Positions 31,371-38,424 of a stretch of DNA of 38,424 nt are shown piece by piece. Position 1 is the first letter of the stretch, and each line of letters opens with the position of its first letter. The translations under genes and the position numbers were made by a program. The notes under the pieces are model-generated. The model searched no databases. It was not told the origin of the DNA and saw only the letters and a list, made by a program, of their open reading frames with translations. This DNA comes from Beijerinckiaceae bacterium (GTDB lineage: Bacteria; Pseudomonadota; Alphaproteobacteria; Rhizobiales; Beijerinckiaceae): assembly GCA_947453205.1 (NCBI GenBank), contig CANGFT010000042.1, positions 1-38,424 of the forward strand. Reading direction: 5' to 3'.

Positions 31371-32648
31371 CTACCGTCCCAGGCGATCCTCGATCGTCGC
31401 CGCATAGACGGCGAGGGTCTGGCCGCACATCCGGTCCAGCGAGAAATGCGACTGCACATGGGCGCGGGCGCGGCGGGCGAGGCTGTCGCGGGCGGTCTCG
31501 CCAAGGGCCAGCGCATGGGCGAGGGCGTCAGCGAGAGCCTTCGCGTCGCCGGGGGGCACATGCCAGCCGGTGCGGGCCTGCGGGTCGACATGGGGGGGCG
31601 CGAGCACGGTCTCGGGCACGGCGCCGAGTTCGGAGACCACCACAGGCGCGCCCATGGCCTGCGCCTCCACCGCCGCCCGCCCGAAGGCCTCCGGCTCGGT
31701 CGAGGGCACGGTCACGACGGCGGAGGTGAGATAGGCGGCGGGCATGTCCGTGCAATGGCCGGGCAGGCGCACCACGTCGTTGAGCCCCGCGGCGGCGATC
31801 TGGGCGCGCAGATCCCGCACATAGGAATCGCGCCCCTGATCGTCGCCCGCCAGCACGAATTTGGTGTCGGTCAGGCCCTGCGCCATCAGAAGCTTGGCGG
31901 CCTCGATCAGCACGCGCTGGCCCTTCCAGCTCGTGAGCCGCGCCGCCAGCAGCACGATCCGGTCGTCCGGGGCGAGGCCCCAGGACTGGCGCAGGCGCGC
32001 GACCCGCTCGGCGTCGACCTGTTCGGGCATGAAGGCGCGGAAATCCGTGCCCCGATGGATCACATGGATCCGATCCGCCGCGAAAGGGTGCATGCGCAGG
32101 ATGCGGTCGGCGGTGAACTGCGAATTGGCGATCACGGCGTCGCCGCGCGCCATCACGGAATTATAGAGCACCTTGAGGACGGACTGGCCCGCATAGCTGC
32201 CATGGTAGGTGGTGACGAAGGGCGTGCCGGTGAGCCGCGCCGCTCCCAGCGCCACCCAGGCCGGGGCGCGCGAGCGGGCGTGGACGAGATCGACCTTCTC
32301 CTCGCGGATCAGGCGCGCAAGCCGGTAGACGTTCAGCGCCATGGCCAGCGGGTTCTTCGTTTTGGCCGGAAAGGGCGCCCAGACCCCGCCATTGGCCTGC
32401 AATTCGCTGATGAGCCGCCCGCCTTCGGTGGCGACCAGCGGACGGGCCCCGGCTTCCGCCAGGGCGGCGGCGATGTCGATGGTTGTGCGCTCGGCGCCGC
32501 CGGCGTCTAGCCGCGGGATGATCTGAAGGACGGTGCGTCCGACAAGCGAAGCGGTCAGCGAGCTCAGGCGCGCGCCGTCTGGTCCCGTCACAGGGCCGCC
32601 CCGCATCTTGCTTGCGGGAATGAACTGAGCCGCATAAGCCTCTTCCAT
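31371..32648 (-). CDS. Glycosyltransferase family 4 (GT-B fold)
   Basis: 425-residue cytoplasmic-face glycosyltransferase. The N-terminal domain begins TVLQIIPRLDAGGAERTTID, typical of GT4 acceptor lobes. VLLAARLTSWKGQRVLIEA starts the C-terminal lobe, and EAFGRAAVE (E320-x7-E328) is the nucleotide-sugar motif. It may act in lipopolysaccharide or exopolysaccharide assembly, but no other polysaccharide genes adjoin it. The ATG at 32648 is preferred; the frame stays open to 32924 but would overlap the divergent hydrolase gene. Its ribosome site is weak, and a start at MRGGPVTG 14 codons later is possible. Confidence 0.88.
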   Translation of the reverse strand: MEEAYAAQFIPASKMRGGPVTGPDGARLSSLTASLVGRTVLQIIPRLDAGGAERTTIDIAAALAEAGARPLVATEGGRLISELQANGGVWAPFPAKTKNPLAMALNVYRLARLIREEKVDLVHARSRAPAWVALGAARLTGTPFVTTYHGSYAGQSVLKVLYNSVMARGDAVIANSQFTADRILRMHPFAADRIHVIHRGTDFRAFMPEQVDAERVARLRQSWGLAPDDRIVLLAARLTSWKGQRVLIEAAKLLMAQGLTDTKFVLAGDDQGRDSYVRDLRAQIAAAGLNDVVRLPGHCTDMPAAYLTSAVVTVPSTEPEAFGRAAVEAQAMGAPVVVSELGAVPETVLAPPHVDPQARTGWHVPPGDAKALADALAHALALGETARDSLARRARAHVQSHFSLDRMCGQTLAVYAATIEDRLGR

Positions 32649-32669
32649 CGCAGAACGGTGAGCGGATCG

Positions 32670-33491
32670 ATGACCCAACAGCAACCGCAGGGGGAGGCGA
32701 CCATCAGCCTCCCCACGCCAAACTTCCTCGAAACGGGCGACGAGCGCAACCGTCGGCGCATCGCATTCCGCAGGAGATTTCCGCTCAATAGCACATATCC
32801 GCGCCCCGGCCTCGTCTGGCTGGGCGGCTTCAAGTCGGACATGCTTTCGACCAAGGCGCAAAGGCTCGACGACTGGGCCGCGGCGCATGGCCGCGCCAAC
32901 CTGCGGTTTGATTACAGCGGGCATGGCGAATCAGAGGGCCGCTTCGAGGACGGGACCATCGGGCTCTGGGCGCAGGAGAGCCTCGCGCTGATCCGGGCGC
33001 AGACGCAGGGGCCGCAGATCCTCATCGGCTCCTCCATGGGCGGCTGGATCGCCCTGCTGGCCGCGCGCGAGCTTGCGCGGCTGGGCGAGGCCGACCGGCT
33101 GGCCGGCATGGTGCTGATCGCCCCGGCGGTGGATTTCACGCAGGAGCTCATCTGGGACAAGCTGCCCGAGCCCGCCCGGCGCGACATCCTTGAGCAGGGC
33201 TTCTGGATGCGGCCGACCGCCTATGCGCCGCAGCCCTATCCCATCACCCGCGCCCTCATCGAGGATGGCCGCGACCATCTTCTGCTCGGCGGCGTGGTGC
33301 GCAGCCATTGCCCCGTGCATATCCTGCAGGGGATGCAGGATCCCGATGTGCCCTGGGAGCACGCACTGCGCCTTGTCCACCGGCTGGCGGGCGACGCGGT
33401 GTCCTTGACGCTCATCAAGGACGCCGACCACCGCCAGTCGCGGGACGAGGACATCGCGCGGCTGCTGGCGGCGGTCGAGGCCATCGCCTAG
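32670..33491 (+). CDS. Alpha/beta hydrolase, ABHD10-like
   Basis: 273-residue serine hydrolase that closely resembles the mitochondrial ABHD10 group: GLVWLGGFKSDMLSTKA, ANLRFDYSGHGESEG, and the nucleophile elbow GSSMGGW (S122). The acid lies in QGMQDPDVPWEH (D224 or D226) and the histidine at H254 in DADHRQS. ABHD10 hydrolyses acyl-glucuronides and S-palmitoyl groups, so an acyl-thioesterase or ester role is plausible. A GTG at 32658 is an alternative start. It diverges from the GT4 gene with only 21 bp between start codons, so their promoters overlap. Its 3' end overlaps the Bcr-type exporter by four bases (convergent). Confidence 0.88.
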   Translation: MTQQQPQGEATISLPTPNFLETGDERNRRRIAFRRRFPLNSTYPRPGLVWLGGFKSDMLSTKAQRLDDWAAAHGRANLRFDYSGHGESEGRFEDGTIGLWAQESLALIRAQTQGPQILIGSSMGGWIALLAARELARLGEADRLAGMVLIAPAVDFTQELIWDKLPEPARRDILEQGFWMRPTAYAPQPYPITRALIEDGRDHLLLGGVVRSHCPVHILQGMQDPDVPWEHALRLVHRLAGDAVSLTLIKDADHRQSRDEDIARLLAAVEAIA

Positions 33492-34687
33492 AGGCGCCCC
33501 GAGCCCCGGTGGCGCTTGGTGGAATGAAAGACCGCGAAGCCGCCAAGGCCCGCGATGGCCATGACCGTCACCAGCGGCAGGGCGCTGGCGCCCAGCGAGG
33601 CCGCCATGATCCAGCTGACAAGGGCAGCGGAGGTCATCTGGGTGAAGCCGATCAGGGAGGAGGCCGCGCCCGCGCGCTCGGGGAAGGGCGTCATCGCCGC
33701 CGCCTGCGTATTGGGAAGCAGGAAGCCGATCCCCAGAAAATAGACCATCTCGGGCGCGACCAGCGCCACCGGCGACCAGGGAAAGGCGAGGACCGCCGCA
33801 AGCTGGCCAAGGCCGCCCACCAGCAGGCAGGCGACGCCAAGCCGGATCATGCCGTCGAGCCCCCGCCGCGCCACCATGCGCCCTCCCAGAAACGCACCGA
33901 GCACGAAGCTCGTCGAGCAGGCCCCGAAGATCAGGCCGAACTGGGTCGGACCGAAGCCGTAGATCTCCTGCAGCACATAGGACGAGCCGCTGAGGAAGGC
34001 GAAGAGCCCGTTGTAGCTGAAGGCCTGAATGCCGAGATAGGAGCGATAGGCCGGGTTCTTCAGCACCACGCCGAAGCTTTCCAGGATCGACGCGAGGGAG
34101 ATCGGCCCGGACTGGATGTTCTTGTTGGTCTCGGGCAGCAGCAGGATCATGCACAGGGCCACGGCCCCGCCGATCAGGCCCATGGCGATGAAGCTCGCCC
34201 GCCAGTCAAAGAAGGATTCCAGCACGCCCCCAAGCACAGGCGCGCAGATCGGCGTGAGCCCGGCGATGGTGCTCATGACCGCAAGCTGCCGCCCGGCGCG
34301 CGCCCCGGCATAGAGATCGCGCACGATGGCGCGGGCGAGGATCGACGCCGCCGCCACGCCCAGCGCCTGCGCCACCCGCGCGCCGATGAGCATGCCGATG
34401 GTCGTGGAGGCGACGCAGGCCGCCGTCGCCAGCAGATAGACGACGAAGCCGCCCAGCAGCACCGGACGGCGGCCATATTTGTCCGACAGCGGCCCATGCA
34501 GCACCTGCGCGCAGGCGAAGGCCACGATATAGATCGACATGGTCAGCTGGACCGAGGCGTTGGAGGCCCCAAGCGCCGCGCCGATATGGGGCATGGAGGC
34601 CAGATAGATGTCGGTCGAGAGGGGCCCCAGCGCCGTCATCATGGCCAGCAGAAGCGTCATGCCGCGCGTGTCGGTTTGCAGTCGCAT
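33488..34687 (-). CDS. Bcr/CflA family MFS drug:H+ antiporter
   Basis: 399-residue inner-membrane protein with 12 predicted helices. The MFS loop signature GPLSDKYGRRPVLL follows helix 2, and MTALGPLSTDIYLASMP at helix 1 is the mark of the Bcr/CflA group (multidrug export, sulfonamide/bicyclomycin). The antiporter motif C region (AGLTPICAPVLGGVL) is present. The ATG at 34687 has only a modest ribosome site. It ends with a four-base convergent overlap with the ABHD10-like gene and is divergent from the rimP leader. Confidence 0.92.
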   Translation of the reverse strand: MRLQTDTRGMTLLLAMMTALGPLSTDIYLASMPHIGAALGASNASVQLTMSIYIVAFACAQVLHGPLSDKYGRRPVLLGGFVVYLLATAACVASTTIGMLIGARVAQALGVAAASILARAIVRDLYAGARAGRQLAVMSTIAGLTPICAPVLGGVLESFFDWRASFIAMGLIGGAVALCMILLLPETNKNIQSGPISLASILESFGVVLKNPAYRSYLGIQAFSYNGLFAFLSGSSYVLQEIYGFGPTQFGLIFGACSTSFVLGAFLGGRMVARRGLDGMIRLGVACLLVGGLGQLAAVLAFPWSPVALVAPEMVYFLGIGFLLPNTQAAAMTPFPERAGAASSLIGFTQMTSAALVSWIMAASLGASALPLVTVMAIAGLGGFAVFHSTKRHRGSGRL

Positions 34688-34790
34688 CTGTCCTCGGGAG
34701 CCGGAAAGGGGTCGGCCCCTGCTTTAGGGGGCGGGACCGCCGGTGTCGAGCGGGAATGGGGCGTCGGCGAATCCCGCGCCGCGAAATCCC

Positions 34791-34818
34791 TTGCGATTTC
34801 CGCAAAACCTGCTATCAG
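34791..34818 (+). promoter_or_regulatory. Candidate promoter of the rimP-nusA operon
   Basis: TTGCGA (34791-34796), a 16-bp spacer and TATCAG (34813-34818) lie upstream of the leader. The -10 is a common alphaproteobacterial variant and is identical to that proposed for rpmF. Confidence 0.45.
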
Positions 34819-34842
34819 AACGCTCGAACATCGTTCTCATAT

Positions 34843-34905
34843 AACGGTCATCGTCAGATGATCGCCGTTTGAGAGTGGGGCCCGCCCGGGACCCGCTCTT
34901 TTTTA
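34843..34905 (+). promoter_or_regulatory. rimP leader with hairpin and intrinsic terminator (attenuator-like)
   Basis: Hairpin 1 pairs AACGG-TCATC (34843-34852) with GATGA and CCGTT (34857-34861 and 34865-34869), with a bulge. It is followed by AGAGTGGG (about 34872-34879) pairing with CCCGCTCT (34892-34899, one G-T wobble) and a T run to 34904. The terminator lies only about 37 bases before the rimP start, so the operon must be read through it. This fits control by NusA itself, which is encoded in the operon, or by another attenuation signal. A rimP-leader attenuator is known from other proteobacteria; equivalence is inferred. Confidence 0.65.
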
Positions 34906-34941
34906 TTGCCCGCGCCCGACGCGCGGGCCCGGGAGCCAGAG

Positions 34942-35697
34942 TTGAACGAGGAGCAGACCCCGCCTTCCGCCGCTGCGGACCAAGCCTTGCTCGACGAGCC
35001 GCGCCTCGTCAGCGAGCATGGCGTGGCTGCGCGCGTGGCGACGATCGCCAGCCGCGTCCTGCGGGACGTCGGCTACCGGCTTGTGCGGGTGAAGATCTCC
35101 GGCGCCAACGGCATGACCGTGCAGATCATGGCCGAACGGCCGGACGGCTCCATGACCGTCAGCGACTGCGAGGCCGCCAGCATGGCCCTTTCGCCGGTCC
35201 TCGACATCGAGGATCCCGTGGCCGCCGCCGCCTATCACCTCGAAATGTCCTCGCCGGGCATCGACCGCCCGCTGGTGCGCGTGTCCGATTTCCAACGCGC
35301 CATCGGCCATGAGGCCCGTCTCGAAACGGCGGTGATGGTCGGCGACCGCAAGAGATTCCGCGGCTGGATCGAGGGCGTGGAGGGCGAAGGCCCCGAGGCC
35401 ATCCTCAAGCTGCGCCGCATCGACGCCCGCGCCGACGAGGAGTCGGACGTCGCCCTGCCCCTGCGCGACCTCGCCGAGGCGCGCCTGGTGCTCACCGAAG
35501 CGCTCATCCGGGAGTCCCTCAGGGCGGCCAAGGCCGCCGGCGAGGAGCCGCCGGAGGAGGAGCCGACCGAGGAGGCGCCGCGCCGCGGCCCCGGCCGGTT
35601 CCGCCGCGACAAACCAACGCCGGTCCGCCCTGCGGGCGGCGCCGTCAAACCTTCACCATCGGGGAAACCCGGACCACGCGGGGGCTCCCGCTCCTGA
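34942..35697 (+). CDS. rimP: Ribosome maturation factor RimP
   Basis: Cytoplasmic factor for 30S subunit assembly. The RimP N-terminal domain (about residues 20-95) shows [15 protein letters not shown] and [16 protein letters not shown], followed by [15 protein letters not shown] and the SH3-like C-terminal domain. A Pro/Glu/Arg-rich tail of about 50 residues is extra. The start is most likely a TTG at 34942 because GGGAG lies seven bases upstream; an earlier TTG at 34906 falls just after the terminator T run. Weak initiation may be part of control. nusA follows after 42 bp. Confidence 0.92.
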   Translation: MNEEQTPPSAAADQALLDEPRLVSEHGVAARVATIASRVLRDVGYRLVRVKISGANGMTVQIMAERPDGSMTVSDCEAASMALSPVLDIEDPVAAAAYHLEMSSPGIDRPLVRVSDFQRAIGHEARLETAVMVGDRKRFRGWIEGVEGEGPEAILKLRRIDARADEESDVALPLRDLAEARLVLTEALIRESLRAAKAAGEEPPEEEPTEEAPRRGPGRFRRDKPTPVRPAGGAVKPSPSGKPGPRGGSRS

Positions 35698-35739
35698 ACT
35701 TTGCTTGCGCGGGATCAGTCCCGCATAAGGAGGTAGGCC

Positions 35740-37326
35740 ATGGCCGTCAGCGCCAACAGACTTGAACTCTTGCAGATCGCAGACGCGGTCGCCCGTGAGA
35801 AATCGATTCCGCGCGAAACCGTGCTGCAATCGATGGAGGACGCCCTCCAGAAGGCCGCGCGCTCGCGCTACGGCCAGGAGACGGAGGTGCGCGCCGAGAT
35901 CAATCCCAAGACCGGGGAGCTGCGCTTCTCGCGCCTGCTGCTCGTGGTCGACATGGTCGAGAACGACGCGACGCAGATCACCCTCGACGACGCGCGCAAG
36001 AAGAACCCGGCCGCGCAGGTCGGCGACTGGATCGCCGAGACCCTGCCGCCCTTCGAATATGGCCGCATCGCCGCCCAGTCGGCCAAGCAGGTCATCGTGC
36101 AGAAGGTGCGCGAGGCCGAGCGCGACCGTCAGTATGACGAATATCGCGACCGCATCGGCGAGATCATCAACGGCGTCGTCAAGCGCGTCGAATATGGCAA
36201 TGTGATCGTGGACCTTGGCCGCGCCGAGGCGATCATCCGCCGCGACGAGCTGGTGCCGCGCGAAATGTTCCGTCCCGGCGACCGCGTGCGCGCCTATGTC
36301 TATGACGTGCGCCGCGAGCAGCGCGGGCCGCAGATCTTCCTCTCGCGCACCCATCCCCAGTTCATGGCGAAGCTCTTCGCGCAGGAAGTGCCGGAAATCT
36401 ACGATGGCATCATCGAGGTGAAGTCGGTGGCGCGCGATCCCGGCTCCCGCGCCAAGATCGCCGTCGTCTCGCGCGATTCCTCCATCGACCCCGTGGGCGC
36501 TTGCGTGGGCATGCGCGGCTCGCGCGTGCAGGCCGTGGTGAACGAGCTGCAGGGCGAGAAGATCGACATCATCCCCTGGTCCATCGACGCCGCGACCTTC
36601 ATCGTCAACGCGCTGCAGCCGGCCGAAGTCGTCAAGGTCGTGCTCGACGAAGACAGCGCGCGCATTGAAGTCGTGGTTCCCGATGACCAGTTGTCGCTGG
36701 CGATCGGCCGTCGCGGCCAGAATGTGCGCCTCGCCTCCCAGCTCACGGGCTGGGACATCGACATCCTGACCGAGGCCGAGGAATCGGGCCGTCGCCAGAA
36801 GGAGTTCCAGGAGCGCACCACGGTGTTCATGGCGGCGCTCGACGTCGACGAGGTCGTGGGCCAGCTGCTGGCGTCCGAAGGCTTCCGCAGCGTCGAGGAG
36901 CTCGCCTATGTGGATGTGGCCGAACTCGCGAGCATCGAAGGCTTCGACGAGGAGACCGCCGAAGAGATCCAGAACCGCGCCCGCGACCATATCGCCCGCA
37001 TCGAGGCGGAGCTTGACGAACGCCGTCAGGCGCTCGGCGTCGAGGACGAGCTGAAGGAGGTCGAGGGCGTCACCCTGCCGATCCTCGTCAAGCTCGGCGA
37101 AAACGATGTGAAGACCGTCGAGGATCTCGCGGGCTGCGCCACCGACGACCTCACCGGCTGGACCGAGCGCAAGGATGGCGAGTCGGTCAAGCAGGCGGGC
37201 TTCCTTGACGGGATCGAAATCTCCCGCGAGGAGGCCGAGGCGCTCATCATGTCCGCGCGCGTCAAGGCGGGCTGGATCGAGGCTCCCGTTCCCGAGGCGG
37301 AACCGGAAGAAGCGCCCGAGGCTTGA
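35740..37326 (+). CDS. nusA: Transcription termination/antitermination protein NusA
   Basis: 528-residue RNA polymerase-associated factor. Domains in order: N-terminal RNAP-binding (about 1-130), S1 (about 135-200, with GVVKRVEYGNVIVDLGRAE), KH1 and KH2 (about 230-345, with DPVGACVGMRGSRVQAVVNEL and LAIGRRGQNVRLASQLTGW), then two acidic helix-hairpin-helix repeats (about 355-425 and 440-510). AAGGAGGTAGGCC precedes the ATG at 35740. It serves rRNA antitermination with the boxA element and pausing or termination generally. ylxR starts one base after its stop. Confidence 0.97.
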   Translation: MAVSANRLELLQIADAVAREKSIPRETVLQSMEDALQKAARSRYGQETEVRAEINPKTGELRFSRLLLVVDMVENDATQITLDDARKKNPAAQVGDWIAETLPPFEYGRIAAQSAKQVIVQKVREAERDRQYDEYRDRIGEIINGVVKRVEYGNVIVDLGRAEAIIRRDELVPREMFRPGDRVRAYVYDVRREQRGPQIFLSRTHPQFMAKLFAQEVPEIYDGIIEVKSVARDPGSRAKIAVVSRDSSIDPVGACVGMRGSRVQAVVNELQGEKIDIIPWSIDAATFIVNALQPAEVVKVVLDEDSARIEVVVPDDQLSLAIGRRGQNVRLASQLTGWDIDILTEAEESGRRQKEFQERTTVFMAALDVDEVVGQLLASEGFRSVEELAYVDVAELASIEGFDEETAEEIQNRARDHIARIEAELDERRQALGVEDELKEVEGVTLPILVKLGENDVKTVEDLAGCATDDLTGWTERKDGESVKQAGFLDGIEISREEAEALIMSARVKAGWIEAPVPEAEPEEAPEA

Positions 37327-37327
37327 A

Positions 37328-38068
37328 ATGGATCTGGTCGAGCTGACCGATGCGGAGCTGGACGAGCGCGGGCCTGAGCGGACCTGCATCGTCACCCGCG
37401 CCAAGGGCTCGCCCGACCAGATGATCCGATTCGTCGCCGCCCCGGACGGGACGGTGACGCCAGACCTCAAGCGACGGCTTCCGGGCCGGGGGGTCTGGGT
37501 CACGGCGACGGCGAAAGCGGTCGCCGCGGCGGTGAAGAAGGGCGCCTTCGCGCGCGGCTTGCGGGCGAAGGTCACGGCCTCTGCGGCGCTCGCCGAGGAG
37601 GTGGACGCCCTTCTGGCGCGCGATGCGCTGCAATATCTGTCCCTCGTCAACAAGGCGGGGCTGGTTGTGACGGGCTTCGCCAAAGTGGAGAAGCTCATCG
37701 CAGGCGAGGCGCCGATCGCGGGCATGGTCCACGCTGTCGACGCAGGCGACGATGGGGTGCGCAAGATGGGTCAGCTTCTGTCACGCCGGTATGGCGAGGC
37801 GGCTGCGGCGGTCCCTCGGGCGATTCTCTTCGCTTCAGGCCAAATGGATTTGGCATTGGGGCGGGCAAATGTGATACATGCAGCGCTGAAGACCGGCCCT
37901 GCAGCGCAAGCATTCTTCGCGCGCGCCCGGCGGCTGTCCCTCTACAGGGGCGCATCCGAGCCGGGCCTGGCGGCGAATGCCGATGATAAACAAGGTGTTG
38001 GGTCTGAAGTTGATCCAGCGGTTAACGACGTGGCGAACGGGCTCAGCCCTGGGATCCGAAACGAATGA
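37328..38068 (+). CDS. YlxR-L7Ae fusion RNA-binding protein
   Basis: 246 residues. The N-terminal half is DUF448/YlxR ([17 protein letters not shown] and [13 protein letters not shown], about 18-60). The C-terminal half resembles a YlxQ/L7Ae-type RNA-binding fold ([17 protein letters not shown], about 108-124). In Firmicutes these are two separate genes; the fused form is usual in alphaproteobacteria. It lies between nusA and infB and overlaps the infB start in an ATGA arrangement, so its translation is probably coupled to both. Its exact RNA target is not established. Confidence 0.9.
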   Translation: MDLVELTDAELDERGPERTCIVTRAKGSPDQMIRFVAAPDGTVTPDLKRRLPGRGVWVTATAKAVAAAVKKGAFARGLRAKVTASAALAEEVDALLARDALQYLSLVNKAGLVVTGFAKVEKLIAGEAPIAGMVHAVDAGDDGVRKMGQLLSRRYGEAAAAVPRAILFASGQMDLALGRANVIHAALKTGPAAQAFFARARRLSLYRGASEPGLAANADDKQGVGSEVDPAVNDVANGLSPGIRNE

Positions 38069-38424
38069 ACGATACGAAGAATTCTGGCGACAAGACCCTG
38101 ACGGTCGCTCCCAAGACACTGTCCCTCAAGCGGCCGGTGGAGCAGGGCGTCGTGCGTCAGAGCTTCTCCCATGGCCGCACCAAGGCGGTCGTGGTCGAGA
38201 CCGTGAAGCGTCGCACCATCGGTCCTGCCGCTGCGCCAGCCGCTCCGGCGGTGGCCAAGGCGCCTGCTCCGGCTGCGCCCGCCGCCCCTGTGGCCCCGCC
38301 CGCAGCGCCTGTCGCGCCCCCCGTCGCCGTTGCGCCGGCGCCGGCCCCACCCCCGGCTCCCGCTCCCGCTCCGGTTGTAGCGAAGGCCCCCGAGCCTGCG
38401 CCTGCGCCCGCCGAACCGGCGCCA
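38065..38424 (+). CDS. infB: Translation initiation factor IF-2, N-terminal part (runs off the right edge)
   Basis: The ATG at 38065 overlaps the ylxR stop (ATGA). The first 120 codons are present. The start [21 protein letters not shown], then [18 protein letters not shown], is the alphaproteobacterial IF-2 N-terminus, followed by a long Ala/Pro-rich linker. The GTPase domains lie beyond the window. The position in the rimP-nusA-ylxR-infB operon confirms the call. Confidence 0.95.
   Translation, partial: MNDTKNSGDKTLTVAPKTLSLKRPVEQGVVRQSFSHGRTKAVVVETVKRRTIGPAAAPAAPAVAKAPAPAAPAAPVAPPAAPVAPPVAVAPAPAPPPAPAPAPVVAKAPEPAPAPAEPAP

Noticed and set aside
33308-34861. 517-residue plus-strand open frame opposite the Bcr-type exporter
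   Set aside because: Same antisense effect, and it overlaps both the ABHD10-like gene and the rimP leader.
35653-37764. 703-residue minus-strand open frame opposite nusA
   Set aside because: nusA on the plus strand has full-length domain matches; the antisense frame is a product of high GC and codon bias, with no ribosome site or domain.

Overview
The window reads as chromosome of a high-GC alphaproteobacterium, most likely order Hyphomicrobiales (Rhizobiales). Grounds: the 16S rRNA 5' end and its leader, a rimP-nusA-ylxR-infB operon with the YlxR-L7Ae fusion typical of the class, a Zur-type regulator next to ispG, phaR beside phaAB, and a bacterial ETF-beta lysine methyltransferase homologue. 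I do not assign a genus. I see no insertion sequence, integrase, phage gene, tRNA or CRISPR array.

Layout. 1-466: 5' end of a minus-strand rRNA operon with its leader, a boxA-like site and a near-consensus promoter. 814-4570: housekeeping genes (M23 peptidase, gluQ, carboxylesterase). 4605-10950: a cytoplasmic PBP-fold protein, a methyltransferase, a TauD-type dioxygenase, two tandem TctC-type receptors, glyoxalase II (gloB) and a DUF985 cupin. 11035-13937: polyhydroxybutyrate genes, with phaR divergent from phaA-phaB. 14016-22938: a catabolic and transport block with an intradiol (hydroxyquinol-type) dioxygenase, an Hsp70-like ATPase, a tripartite tricarboxylate transporter (tctB-tctA plus a separated tctC), a signal-less ModA-like protein, a flavin-dependent LLM oxidoreductase and a second PBP-fold protein. 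23049-27592: zur-ispG, a DUF1345 membrane protein, ispA, mtgA, rpmF. 27647-34687: protein methyltransferase, hydroxypyruvate isomerase, a NitT/TauT-type binding protein, a MetE-like protein, a glycosyltransferase, an ABHD10-like hydrolase and a Bcr/CflA exporter. 34813-38424: rimP leader, rimP, nusA, ylxR fusion and the start of infB.

How it fits together. phaA and phaB make (R)-3-hydroxybutyryl-CoA for storage polymer, with PhaR as the likely carbon-responsive repressor; no phaC lies in the window. ispG and ispA act early and late in isoprenoid synthesis. The middle of the window looks like uptake and oxidation of organic acids, aromatics or organosulfur compounds.

The most unusual property is seven periplasmic-binding-protein-fold proteins in about 26 kb against a single set of membrane permease genes (tctBA). 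Three of the seven have no visible signal peptide. Smaller oddities are a 14-G tract in a promoter region, a four-copy tandem repeat that duplicates the stop-codon region of the cupin gene, a candidate leaderless zur mRNA, operator-like palindromes in the phaR-phaA and tctB intergenic regions, and an attenuator-like leader before rimP. I found no clear evidence of a wholly new defence or mobile system.
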